Below, one piece after another: positions 23,936 through 34,459 of a stretch of 64,000 bases of DNA (the stretch's first letter is position 1; every line of letters starts with the position of its first letter). Location: assembly GCF_014851395.1 (NCBI RefSeq), contig NW_024041150.1:46166356-46230355 (forward strand), given 5' to 3'. The position numbers were made by a program, and so were the translations under genes. Below the pieces are notes generated by a model that was not told the origin of the DNA, did not search any database, and saw only the letters and a program-made list of their open reading frames with translations. Source of the stretch: Micropterus salmoides (lineage: Eukaryota > Chordata > Actinopteri > Centrarchiformes > Centrarchidae).

Positions 23936-26450
23936 ATGTATGCGAGTGTGCAGCCTTTGAAGTCAACAAAATATATTATATATTTTTAAAAACGTAAAAC
24001 TCTATCAAAGCATCCGAATATCCTTCAAAATAAAAGCACGAGACTATCACTGTATGCCTGGCTTATTGTGAGGCCAGCTTTTATTTCAAAGGCTGCAACG
24101 CTGAAACGGAAATAAGGCACAGACAAGCGCCTTTGCTTGATAATTTATCAGTTGTGCGATGTCTCAGTTAATATCTGCCCATATATTTGCCATGATTTAA
24201 GTTGTCAAAAAATTAAACATGTTAAATAATCTAACTAACGACAGGATCGACGCCCGGGAGAAAAGAGATTAACATACAATGAACTGCCGATTCTGTCCCC
24301 CTCCCTCATCGTTCACCCAGCTTAAACAGTCACACACACATATGGCAGACCTGCCTGCAGCAAGCAACAGTTAATTTAACCTTACTAACGAACGTGAATG
24401 TTGGATTAGGGTTTTCGCTCACTCAAAATGACCCAGAATTACTTTAAAAGAGAGCCTTCATTAAACGTTCAGCCCCCAAAAAGACACAACTAATGTCGCA
24501 CATCAACACGTTATCATTAGCTAAACACGTATCAACCACAGCCGGACTATTAACTGTTAACGTTTGCTACTTACAAAACCAAGAAAACATTAACATTAAC
24601 TTCCATGACATTTCAAAATTACCTATTACACGCAAAGTGGGGCTGGAGATGAAATTTTTGCTCGTTCACAGCCAGCTCGTTCACATTCAGAGGAGACGGG
24701 GCGTTTTTTTTTTTTTTAATAGCAGTCAAACTACCACTCCAAATAAAAATACTGACAATCGTTCCGTAAATTCACCCTCTGCCACAAAGAATGGAGAAGG
24801 GGGACATAACCAAATAATGGATGATATTTTGCACATACAAAAACAAAACTCACACAAACCTGGTCAGTTTTAAATCTTCTGAGAAAAAGATGGCTCTTTA
24901 ATCTCCCTAACTAAGCGCTGGTTTCTAACAGTAGCTCATGAACGTTAAGTTAGCTAACGTTAGCCATAGCAAACGGAATTTCAAAACGGTAACCTTATAA
25001 CATTATGCTGCACACAATGAACCTAGGCAATATAACATTGAAAATAAATAAAACAAATAAAACAGTCACTTGGATAACGTACATTTTTCCAAAAAATTAC
25101 TTACCGCTGAAGTTGCAAATTCTTTTTTGACATTCAGCTTAACAGTTTAACGTCCGTCTCCTGGCCACGGCAGTTGTTGGAGCAGAGATCAAAGTCCCAT
25201 AATGCAATTCGAAACGTAAATAAACAGAAATACACTCGTAAATCATGTTCTATGGACAATTTCTGTAAAAATATACATACAACTGTACAACTGTTATAAT
25301 AAACAGCAGCAGAGTGTACTGCTAACTCATAAGCATTATGGGTGAAGCACTCAAAAACAGCTAAGAAGTTCTCTTAACGGGTGATGCTGATATAGGGGAA
25401 TTATCACACACGTCACACACGTCACACAGGTGCAACTGCGCATGTTGGATGCAGAAGCTGGATCTGCTGCTGACCGGCAACCGCCTTCAATAGTCAGACG
25501 TTAGCTGCAGGTGACCGAAGGGCGGGATGTAAAAACGGCGCCGTAAAGTCAGACATTCTACCTGCAGCAGCTCACTGTGTATCTAGCGGCAATTGCAAAG
25601 AAAAATACAGCGAGACCGGGCAACAGTGCACTTCCAACTTTGTGCAGCCTGAGAAAAGCAACCTGCTCCCGCGAGGGTTTAATGTCATGTGACATGGTGA
25701 CGTTTTGCAGCGCCGACTAAAGTCGGACACGAATTCAAACCCGCGTGCCTTGTTTTAAGTCCAGCATGCATCACGTTAAGTCAGCGCTGCGTACAAAGGT
25801 CTGAAGTTTTACCGAATACCATCAACTCACACTCCTTTTAACACCAACCGCAGACATCTTTGATTACAAACCCTCAGAAGAACTGACTGGAACGAGAACC
25901 TAATTAAAAAGGCCCGACTCTGCAGTCATATCAGCTAAGTTGCGCTAAATCACCGACATCACTCGGTTTAGAGTACTTTACTTTAGTACACTTATCTAAC
26001 AATAGAATAAAGAACAATGTATGAGTCTGAGACGAGCTAGCTTAAATTACTAGCTAACTTAACGTTACCTTTGTTCAGTTGCGTTACGTTGTCTTGATAG
26101 TTATTTAACCTGACGTTTAGCTAGCTAGTCCAGTAAGTTTACCTAGGCTATTTCTGTATTTTCACATGTATTTATTTATTCATAAATGTATTCATAAATT
26201 TATGTATTTATTTATTTACATGGTTATTTATTTCTATATTTATTTATTTCTGTATTTCCACATTTCCACATTTATTTTTCTCGGCGCCTGTATGCTAACT
26301 GAGTGGGGGGTGCCAACATCAGTCTGAAGCAGGATTGGTTGGAGCGATGTGATCGAATCTACTACTACTGCCTTGATTTCACTGGTACAAGGAAGCCTTC
26401 TTGGTACTGCTGCTTGAGTAAATTGAAGTTTTTAGTTTTATGTAGCTTGT
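23936..26450. other. non-coding stretch
   Basis: No gene recognised. Contents: a T11 run near 24707-24717; the right end of the hAT-like element at 25321; short 'cgtcacacac' repeats near 25400-25430; a moderately CpG-rich patch about 25430-25760; and an A/T-rich 'tatttatttatt' stretch at 26160-26280. The patch might be upstream regulatory sequence of the integrase-derived gene, but no promoter element can be defended. Confidence 0.4.
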
Positions 26451-26579
26451 ATGGAGACCTTTGTTCAAGCAACTGCTAATGATTTAAGATCATTAGTGCA
26501 GGATTGTGAGAACAATGCGCCCAACGACTATCTCCAGTTTCGTTTGTGCAGAGTAATCGAGGATTTAGTTCAGTGCTGA
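26451..26579 (+). CDS. short ORF (42 codons) upstream of the integrase-like exon
   Basis: ATG at 26451 opens METFVQATANDLRSLVQDCE and stops with TGA at 26577-26579, one base before the ATG at 26581 of the next ORF, in another frame. It could be an upstream ORF, or the true N-terminus separated from the HTH ORF by a frameshift. Its charged, helical composition does not distinguish these. Confidence 0.3.
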   Translation: METFVQATANDLRSLVQDCENNAPNDYLQFRLCRVIEDLVQC

Positions 26580-26580
26580 T

Positions 26581-26803
26581 ATGGATGTGGAAGTTGAGGT
26601 AGCAGTGCTAGAGAGTCTTCAAGAAATCCTCTGCCAGCTTCACATTCTCTCTGAGACAGAGGAAGTGACAATTGGACGTCCATCGTACCTTTTACCTCCT
26701 GATATAATTGAAGATCACCTCCTTTTCGGGCACACTGCTGGAGAAATTGCACAGTTGTTCGGAGTGTGCGAGAGAACAATTCGTCGAAGAATGACACAAT
26801 ATG
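26581..26803 (+). CDS. integrase-derived gene, N-terminal helix-turn-helix exon
   Basis: Starting at ATG 26581, the exon reads MDVEVEVAVLESLQEILCQL and ends with a helix-turn-helix (AGEIAQLFGVCERTIRRRMT) typical of transposase or integrase DNA-binding regions. A donor-like G|GTATAT follows at 26804. The later exons at 31713, 32356 and 32941 carry the catalytic-core and C-terminal parts of a vertebrate multicopy family with an rve-like integrase core. LINE A sits in the intervening intron. The exon that should carry the first catalytic Asp (WHIDG-type motif) was not found before 31713. Confidence 0.6.
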
Positions 26804-27769
26804 GTATATGGTCATTTTAACATTATGTATTTTTTGGTTTGCAATACACTACAATGTTTACAATGCACTATGGTACTGTTTCAGAAAACGGGACTAGTGA
26901 AAACTCTGAGTTTGATAATCCTGAGATAGGGAAACTGAGTTTTCAGTTTCATTCACCATGCACTACGTTAGTGGATCAGACAGAGCACACTTTGCAGGTT
27001 AAAAGGTGTCCTTCTGCCTTTTTTGTTGAAACATACAAAACGCAGCGTGGTGTGTTTTATTGGTTTGTTGTTGCTTTGTCTACAGAATCATCTGTCCTTA
27101 GCCTGACTGTTAATTTTGCTATGTAGTAAACCAACAGATATTTACGTTTTTACATCTTTTATAAGGGCCACTTGGGGTTGAGCTTGCCGTTATTCCCTCT
27201 CTCTGTTACCTATAACCTGCCTGCGTAACACGTAGCATCTGCTGCGCACGGCTGCACGTGAGAGAGGACAACAAACACCGCAGCTGCTGGGCCGTTCATC
27301 ATAAACTTTGGCTTTAAAACTTCATACAACAAGACCCAAACAAAGAAGCGCTGAACGCAAATAGGTTTGTAACCTGTTCGTTATGAAAAGATGAATCAGC
27401 GTTTGTTTACTTGTGGTAATCGATTAACGTAATCATTAACGTCCCGCTGGCTGCTGTCACGTTAATTATTACCATTGGCTGGAAAGAGGTTACAGTTTAT
27501 TGTTGATCATGTAACCTTACAGTTTAGTTTAATTATAACGTTACACTGGTTTGGGAGTCTGCAGGGTTTGTTGACTTACAGTAGTTTATAAGATGCCGTG
27601 AACTGGAATTAAAGAGCAGAATTTGTGAGCCAGAATGTTATTCTTCATTCAAGAACCATGTTTTTTATGTCTATTTAAGATATCTAAGGCTATTATGAAT
27701 ACAATATTAGAAGCTTGATCAAGTTAGATTTCTGTGTAACACTTGCTTAAGCTTACACACAGAGGTGCA
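26804..27769. other. intron-like stretch before LINE A
   Basis: It contains an unassigned 95-codon ORF (26839-27126, starting MQYTTMFTMHYGTVSENGTS) with no recognised domain or splice context. The rest is non-coding. The family's expected first-catalytic-Asp exon was looked for here and not seen. Confidence 0.4.
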
Positions 27770-27949
27770 CGATATAGGTGGTGTAATCCATGACAACCCA
27801 GAGTTGAGACCAGGAGGCAGAGTCGCAGTTTAACACACTTCTCTGCCCTTCTTTTTCAGCAGTTACCCACCCAAAACCCTACGCAGAGTCGCAGTCTAAC
27901 ACACTTCTCTGCTCCTCCATTTCAGGAGTTACTTAGTGAAAATCCTATA

Positions 27950-29866
27950 GTGACGGTGTCTGTCCCCCGACCATCGAAATTATTTAAAAAGGTAAACAGA
28001 AGAGGAGCTGTGCATAAAAACCTCATAAAAATTAAAACCACAAGAGCAATAGTGCAAACGAATAGGAGAGTTAAATGTGGACTCTTAAACATCAGATCTC
28101 TCTCTTCTAAAGGTGTACTAGTAAATGAACTAATATCAGATTATGATATTGATTTATTTGGTCTTACTGAAACCTGGCTGGGTGATGGAGAATATGTTAG
28201 CCTAAATGAATCCACCCCTCCCAGTCATATTAATACTCACATTCCTCGAGGCACAGGCCGAGGAGGTGGAGTTGCAGCTATCTTCCACTCTAGCCTACTA
28301 ATCAGCTCTAAACCTAAACCAAACTATAACTCATTTGAAAGTCTTGTTCTTAGTCTTTCGCACCCAAGTTGGAAATCACTGCAACCAATTCTCTTCGTTA
28401 TAGTGTACCGAGCACCTGGCCCGTACTCTGAATTCTTATCTGAATTTGCAGAGTTTTTGTCAACTTTAGTCCTTAAAACGGACAAAGTTATTATTGTAGG
28501 GGATTTAAATTTTCATGTGGATGTTGAGAATGACAGCTTTAGTACTGCGTTTATCTCTTTGTTAGATTCCATTGGCTTCTCTCAGAGTGTTCATGAACCG
28601 ACTCACTGTTTTAACCACACCCTCGACCTTGTTTTGGTGTATGGTATTGAAATTGAACATTTAGTGGTGTTCCCACAGAATCCCTCTTTATCCGACCACT
28701 GTTTGATAACTTTTGAGTTTGTATTGCTGAACTACTCGCCATTGGGCAAAAATTTCTATACAAGATGTCTGTCTGATAGTGCTGTAGCTAAATTTAAGGA
28801 TGCGATTCCATCAGCTCTAAATACATTATCTAGTCACAAAGTAACGGAGGACTCCTATGCTAATTTCAGTCCCTCCCAAATCGATCATCTTGTTGATAGT
28901 GCTGCAGGCTCGCTGCGAATGACACTCGACTCTGTAGCCCCTCTAAATAAGGAAATACTAAAACAAAGACGGTTAGCTCCATGGTATAATACTGAAACTC
29001 GCAAATTAAAGCAAATATCACGGAAACTTGAGAGGAATTGGCGTTCCACCAAAGTGGAAAATTCTCGTTTAATTTGGCAAGATAGTCTTAAAACTTATAG
29101 GAAGGCCCTCCGTAATGCCAGAGCAGCGTACTACTCGTCATTAATAGAGGAAAATAGGAACAACCCCAGGTTTCTTTTCAGCAGGCTGACAGAGAGTCGC
29201 AGCTCTATTGAGCCAAGTATTCCCATAGCTCTCAGTAGTTACGACTTCATGAGCTTCTTTAATGATAAAATTCTAGCTATTAGAGACAAAATTCACCAAG
29301 ACCTGCCCTCAATTGGCACCGACTTATCTCTTAACTCAGGAACCTTAGAAACAGCCGTAGAACCAGATATATGTTTAGACAGTTTTGCTTCCCTCAATCT
29401 TTACCAACTAACTTCAATAATTTCTTCATCTAAACCATCAACCTGCCTCTTAGACCCCATCCCGACTAGGCTGCTTAAAGATGTTTTACCCTTAGTCAGC
29501 ACCTCTATACTAGATATGATCAATCTATCTTTATCAACAGGCTATGTACCACAGTACTTTAAAGTAGCTGTAATTAAACCTCTTCTGAAAAAGCCCAAAC
29601 TTGATCCAGATGTTTTAGCCAACTATAGACCTATATCTAACCTTCCATTTCTCTCTAAGGTTCTGGAGAAAGCAGTTGCTAAACAGCTGTGTGACTTTCT
29701 ACAGAGCAATAGTTTATTTGAGGATTTTCAGTCAGGATTTAGAGCTCATCATAGCACAGAGACAGCACTGGTGAAAATTACTAATGACCTCCTTACTGCA
29801 TCAGACAAAGGACTTGTCTCTGTACTGGTTTTATTAGATCTTAGTGCTGCATTTGATACCATTTGA
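27950..29866 (+). pseudogene. LINE A ORF2 part 1: AP endonuclease and start of RT
   Basis: The ORF encodes an APE-type endonuclease with [27 protein letters not shown] and LSDHCL motifs, then a linker. The RT begins with [20 protein letters not shown], and motif A is [11 protein letters not shown]. It stops there because a 7-bp deletion (LINE C has attgaccatcagatcc where LINE A has atttgatcc) shifts the frame at about 29863. Compared with LINE C it also lacks 9 bp (3 codons) before RLTES near 29181. The first Met shown is not necessarily the true start. Confidence 0.9.
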
Positions 29867-30942
29867 TCCTATTGCAGAGACTGGAATATTTCATTGGCAT
29901 TAAAGGAACCGCTCTAAGCTGGTTTAAGTCCTATTTATCAGATCGATTTCAGTTTGTACATGTTAACGATGAGTCCTCCATGCAGGCCAAAGTTACTCAT
30001 GGAGTTCCTCAAGGATCTGTCCTTGGACCAATCCTCTTCACTTTATATATGCTTCCTTTAGGCAATATTATCAGGAAGCATTCCATAAGCTTTCATTGTT
30101 ATGCAGATGATACTCAGTTATATCTATCGATCAAGCCAGATGAAACTCATCAGTTAGCTAAACTTCAAATGTGCCTTCAGGATGTTAAAACCTGGATGAC
30201 CTGTAATTTTCTCATGTTAAACTCAGATAAAACTGAAGTTATTGCTCTGGGGCCTAAGCACCTCCGTGACGCATTATCTAAAGATATAGTTTCCCTGGAT
30301 GGCATCGCCTTGGCCTCCAGCACCACTGTGAGGAATCTTGGAGTTATCTTTGATCAGGACATGTCGTTTAAGTCTCACATTAAGCAAATTTCAAGGACCG
30401 CCTTTTTTCACCTACGTAATATTGCGAAAATCAGGAACATCCTGTCTAAAAATGATGCAGAAAAACTAGTGCATGCATTTGTTACTTCTAGGCTGGATTA
30501 CTGCAATTCCTTATTATCAGGCTGCTCGAAAAAGTCCATTAAGACTCTTCAGCTGATCCAGAATGCTGCAGCACGTGTTCTGACAGGAACCAGGAAAAGA
30601 GATCACATTTCTCCTGTCTTAGCTTCTTTGCATTGGCTTCCAGTAAAATCCAGAATAGAATTTAAAATCATTCTTCTTACCTACAAAGCTCTTAATGGTC
30701 AGGCACCATCTTATCTTAAAGAGCTCATAGTACCTTACTACCCCACCAGAGCACTGCGCTCCCAGAATGCAGGGTTACTTGTGGTTCCTAGAGTCTCCAA
30801 AAGTAGACTAGGAGCCAGAGCGTTCAGCTATCAAGCTCCTCTCCTGTGGAACCAGGTTCCAGTTTGGGTTCAGGAGGCAGACACCATCTCCACATTTAAG
30901 AGTAGGCTTAAGACTTTCCTCTTTGATAAAGCTTATAGTTAG
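29863..30942 (+). pseudogene. LINE A ORF2 part 2: RT core and C-terminal domain
   Basis: The frame is shifted from part 1 but reads on without a stop. RT motif B is [17 protein letters not shown], and motif C is FHCYADDTQLYL with the catalytic YADD. It continues through LGVIFDQDMSFKSHIKQI, SRLDYCNSLLSG and LASLHWLPVKSRIEFKIILL. The catalytic residues are intact, so only the 7-bp deletion at the junction separates this copy from an open ORF2. Confidence 0.92.
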
Positions 30943-31680
30943 GGCTGGCTCAGGTAGTCCTGAACCATCCCTTAGTTATGCTGCTATAGGCCTAGACTGC
31001 CGGGGGATTTCCCATGATGCACTGAGCTCCTCTCTCCTCTACTTTCCCTCCCTCTGTATGCAACCTCATCCCATTATTGCATGTTACTAACACAACTTCT
31101 CCCCTTTCTGGTAGTCTTGTGCTTTCTCGTCTCTCTCCTCTCTCCTATCACTTCCTGCAGGTGTTTCTGGCTCTGGAGCTGTGGAGCCTGGAGCTGTGGC
31201 TGCGGGTCACCTGCTGCCCCCGTGTTCCTGCTCGACACCCTCTACTGCAATGACTATTGTTGCTAGTCTTATTGTTATTATTGTTATTATAATCATTAAC
31301 ATTACGATGGTCACCATTAACACTATTGTAAATATCTGTACCATTTGTCATTTAGTCTATAGCAAAATTACCTTCACTGTCTGTACCTCTGTGTGGATAT
31401 ACTGTGTAGTGTCTCTCTCTCTCTCTCTCTCTCTCACCCCAACCGGTGGAGGCAGATGGCCGCCCACCCTGAGCCATGGTTCTGCTCGAGGTTTCTGCCT
31501 CTTAAAGGAAGTTTTTCCTTGCCTCTGTCTCCTAGTGCTGCTCTTGGTGGGAACTGTTGGGCTTCTGTAAATAGCATCACAGAGTACGGTCTAGACCTGC
31601 TCTTTTATGAAAAGCGCTGTGAGATAACTGTTGTTGTGATTTGGCGCTATATAAATAAAATTGAATTGAAAAATTGAATT

Positions 31681-31712
31681 AATTGCTCTTAATATGTCCA
31701 TTTGCGTTTTAG
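31681..31712 (+). other. intron end with acceptor before the integrase-core exon
   Basis: Short unique sequence separates the LINE tail from the acceptor tttgcgttttag ending at 31712. The LINE is thus only 32 bp from the exon. Confidence 0.5.
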
Positions 31713-31911
31713 ATGGCGAATTGTTGTGCATGGTGGTATTGTCGGCTTTAGTCGTCTCATTGTGTACCTGAGTGCTGCCACCAACAATCGCGCAGCAACA
31801 GTGCTGAGAAGCTTTCTGGAAGCCGTTGATGTCTATGGTGTGCTATCTCGTGTTTGCCTTTCATTACATGAAGTAAATGATCACTTTAAAAGTGATTATG
31901 AAGTGGTTTGA
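31713..31911 (+). pseudogene. integrase-derived gene, core exon (partial, degraded)
   Basis: After the acceptor the frame reads RWRIVVHGGIVGFSRLIVYL and then NNRAATVLRSFLEAVDVYGV LSRV, matching the beta-strand and helix region after the first catalytic Asp in rve-type integrases. Relatives continue with an RTDRGGEN-like block that contains the second Asp. Here the sequence after LSRV becomes CLSLHEVNDHF and reaches a stop, so the second catalytic Asp is missing. No obvious donor rescues it. The gene is therefore probably dead as an integrase. Confidence 0.65.
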
Positions 31912-32355
31912 ATAAACAGAAAGGGATCCCAGCACTGAAGCGTCGTTTTGCACTGCTGTGGATGGAGCCAGCAACAAAACATGTTGTAGCCACAAAAAAA
32001 TGAACATCCTTTGTAGTGTATGCTTTATTAAGGACCTTTTCACAACTATACCTCCCATCCCCCCACCTCCCCCAACCTGGCTATAGGCTCTACTAAAAAC
32101 AGCTTAATTAATTTAATTGTAAATAGTCTAATACAAGATACCACATTTTATATGGATAGGCTTGTGTTCTGAGCATCCTCGAGCTTGCAACAGATCAAAA
32201 AACAAAATCCTCTTTTTGCATAACAGCCTACATCTCTGGTACATTTGCAAATTGCAAAGTTGAAAGTTCGACGCCACACAGTGACATACAGAAAGTCTGA
32301 TACAGAAATCTGCACCAAATTACATAATGAAATGCATTTTCCTTTTTCCCATAAG
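31912..32355. other. intronic or degraded sequence
   Basis: Nothing resembling the missing second-Asp region was found. The open frame upstream of 32356 has no recognisable domain and is read as intron leading to the acceptor cctttttcccataag. Confidence 0.4.
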
Positions 32356-32625
32356 AATAGAGAGGCGGAGAGGAGAGATGTTTACAGCGGAGTGCTTGAT
32401 CTCTTCTACAGCATCTTTAACAACCTTGAGAGAGAAGGGCTTCTAAATCCTGACAACGAAGTTCATGTGTTTGCTCTACATTGGTGCTTTCTGCCTCACA
32501 TTCAGAAGCACCTTGAGGTTTTCCAGCGTGGCTGGAACTACCACCGACTGAGCACTGAGGGAAATCAGTCCCCACTTCAGCTGTGGTCTCGCCATGAACA
32601 TGAGGCACAGCAGGACCCCACGCAG
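32356..32625 (+). pseudogene. integrase-derived gene, core C-terminal exon
   Basis: The exon reads DVYSGVLDLFYSIFNNLERE, then NPDNEVHVFALHWCFLPHIQ and FQRGWNYHRLSTEGNQSPLQ, the well-conserved block after the catalytic Glu in this family. The Glu block itself (RIERLW-RD in relatives) is damaged: at 32354-32379 the sequence agaatagagaggcgg then aggagagat has about 2 bp more than expected. The donor is CAG|GTTTGA at 32626 and joins in phase to 32941. Confidence 0.75.
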
Positions 32626-32940
32626 GTTTGAATTTATTCTTTTTGTATGTCCTACATAGTGTGTCAACAGTGTAACCACCTCATATGATATTTTACAACT
32701 GTGTAAATCAATTGTTCATCCAGGGACAGACCATTTGAAAGTCCTGCACTGCACACAATATTCAGTAGAATATTGTAAAGTAGATTGATATCCAGGAACT
32801 AAATAGAGATTTAAATTTTGTTTCTTGCTGTAATGTTGGGATTTAACATAATTTGTGGTTAGTAAATATTAGAGCTCTCTCATCCACAAACTAATTTGAT
32901 AATTACCACAATGACTTAATCGCTGTTCCTGCATTAAAAG

Positions 32941-33138
32941 GTTGACACGGAGTACGGAGTTGACTGGACTGGACCAAATGGTTATCGTCAGCCTGATGTT
33001 GTGGTCCCTGAAGTCCAGCTGCAGCGCTCGCTGTCAGAGCAGGAAATACAAAGACTACCAAAACCCGATGGCCCACTATCCAATGTGTTGGATGTCTACA
33101 TACAAACTGTGAGCCAGTTATCAGAAATGCTCCAGTGA
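32941..33138 (+). CDS. integrase-derived gene, terminal exon
   Basis: The acceptor gcattaaaag ends at 32940. Joined to 32625 in phase 0, the frame reads VDTEYGVDWTGPNGYRQPDV, then VPEVQLQRSLSEQEI, and stops at TGA 33136-33138. The YG(I/V)D-WxGP motif followed by VxVPxVxxxLxE is the usual C-terminal tail of this family. Good preservation of the last two exons contrasts with the broken catalytic region. Confidence 0.7.
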   Translation, partial: VDTEYGVDWTGPNGYRQPDVVVPEVQLQRSLSEQEIQRLPKPDGPLSNVLDVYIQTVSQLSEMLQ

Positions 33139-33948
33139 ATTCCAGATTCAAAAGCTGTAAGATGCATAAGGTTTAACCTAAATAAGAAGCGAGCATGTAC
33201 GATTTCAATTTTCTTGTTAAAATGACAATGAAAGACAATTCTGAGAGAAATCATTGTCTTTATTTGACAGCAGTCTTCATTTCAAATACTTACTGCATTG
33301 TACAACATACTCATGAACAAATTGGTCCTGTATTAAGCAATTCAAGCCTGTTGGACATAAATGTCCCAAAGTGGTTAAAATGTTGTTTTGAAGCATTTAG
33401 CTTAACTGATAAAGAAAGACAGACATGTAAATCACAATGATCAAGTACTGGTTGTTTCAGAAAAACAGGAATGGGGAAAAAAATGAACTCTAATTTGTCT
33501 CCTTTTTAACAATGTACGCTTCTCATGGGAGATCTTTTGACTGAACAACTTTAAGCAGAAAAACACAGCTGTAAATAATAATGCCAAAAATAGCTGCATT
33601 TAAGGGTCCCAATATGCAATGTCACTAAGCTTGCATTAACATTACCAGAATGCTGGAACTATTTTATAAACTGAATGCAGCATTCATTAATGTCTTCAAT
33701 TAATTAAACCAATTGACTAGTGTAATTGAACCTAACGGAGAAACGTGTTTTACATAAAATACTTCATAAAATTATGCCTCAACAAAACAAGCTTGCAGCC
33801 TTTACTTGCACAGTTTTACACACAGAAGTAGGTGCTACATGCAAATGCTTTTTATTCTTCAATTCTGAACTCATTCACTCTTCAGTACAGTTATACTGTA
33901 CTCATTTTTGGAAAATCAGTCAACAATATAACAAAATGATGAATGTCG
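33139..33948. other. convergent 3' UTR region of the integrase-like and HECT-like genes
   Basis: A/T-rich with no coding signal recognised. TTTATT at 33851-33856 is an AATAAA polyadenylation signal on the minus strand, about 95 bp after the HECT-like stop codon. It is the likely 3' end signal of that gene. Confidence 0.5.
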
Positions 33949-34166
33949 TTAGACCGTTCCAAAACCAGTATCGACACTCAAAATAGCAGCATGGACTTCT
34001 CTTTCAAAGACACTATATTCTTTGTAATGGCCTGGAAGTTTAAGCAGGTGGAAGCAGGTGGAAGACTTTGGGAAGCTGCTGTCCACAACTTCAACATCCA
34101 ACTGTTTAGGAAGCACATTCCAGCCCACCCAGAACTGCACAAGTTTCCCAAGTATGTTTGGAGAGG
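33949..34166 (-). CDS. HECT-domain E3 ubiquitin ligase-like gene, last exon
   Basis: On the minus strand the acceptor tctcctgtggtag ends at 34167. The frame reads SPNILGKLVQFWVGWNVLPK, VEVVDSSFPKSSTCFHLLKL, PGHYKEYSVFER and DTGFG before TAA at 33949-33951. FWVGW, the Cys in STCFHLLKLP, and the terminal TGFG correspond to the end of a HECT C-lobe, in which that Cys accepts ubiquitin from an E2. It joins in phase 1 with the exon at 34327 (Ala codon G|CC). The N-lobe exons are not recognised upstream, so the gene is partial here or has very long introns. Confidence 0.75.
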
Positions 34167-34326
34167 CTACCACAGGAGAGAAGAAAGGCAAAAACCAAAA
34201 GGTTGATTATCGTCATTTTACGAAATATGTGCTGTGCGTTACTGAAAGATTATTTCTCTGTCCCATTACAGAGCTCCGGTTAAATAACCTGTGAGGGACT
34301 ATTACATTAAGTACACTTTAACTTAC

Positions 34327-34459
34327 CGTTCTCAACAAATGTGCGAAGGAATCCTGTGATTCTACATGTATCTTCCAAAGAGACATCGCTGTCTTCCTCT
34401 TCGTCCTGTGTGGGCCAGTTGATCTTGTCCAAGATTGTAAAAGATTTTTTAGCAATCAG
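34327..34459 (-). CDS. HECT-like gene, penultimate exon
   Basis: The minus strand reads SFTILDKINWPTQDEEEDSD and then CRITGFLRTFVEN, ending at donor G|GTAAGT (34326-34321). Spliced to the last exon it gives FVENASPNILGKL, a continuous HECT-like segment. The 5' boundary is uncertain because no clean acceptor precedes ILDKINWP, so 34459 is approximate. The acidic stretch is typical of this fish subfamily by memory. Confidence 0.6.

Larger units (their letters stand above)
21940..25321. mobile_element. putative non-autonomous hAT-like element with 11-bp TIRs
   Basis: CAGTACACTCT at 21940-21950 is mirrored by AGAGTGTACTG at 25311-25321. The CAG...CTG ends and the subterminal 'ttctgtaaaa / gtaaaataacagaaa' motifs resemble hAT-type MITE termini. 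No transposase ORF occurs in the 3.4 kb. Inside are a minisatellite (21978-22785) and two SINEs, so it has collected insertions. An 8-bp target duplication, expected for hAT, is not obvious in the flanks, so two different element ends might be paired by chance. Confidence 0.45.
27770..31680 (+). mobile_element. LINE A: L2/CR1-like non-LTR retrotransposon, nearly full ORF2
   Basis: The copy starts inside the last codons of ORF1 (aatccatgacaaccc, compare LINE C at 43955) and runs through the endonuclease and RT domains. Its 3' UTR has a CT microsatellite and ends in a gcgctatataaataaaattg tail followed by short attgaatt repeats. The 5' region contains an imperfect tandem duplication (27820-27873 and 27883-27933, both with gcagt(t/c)taacacacttctc) that LINE C has only once. 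The element lies in the intron of the integrase-derived gene, same strand, 32 bp before its next exon. Close identity to LINE C by eye suggests recent activity. A 7-bp deletion breaks ORF2. Confidence 0.93.

Noticed and set aside
24493..24873. 126-codon ORF inside the hAT-like element
   Set aside because: No domain, low-complexity Asn/Thr/His composition, crosses a T11 run, and no splice or promoter context.
31081..31677. Overlapping ORFs after LINE A ORF2
   Set aside because: They lie in the LINE 3' UTR, including a CT microsatellite, and have no relation to LINE proteins.
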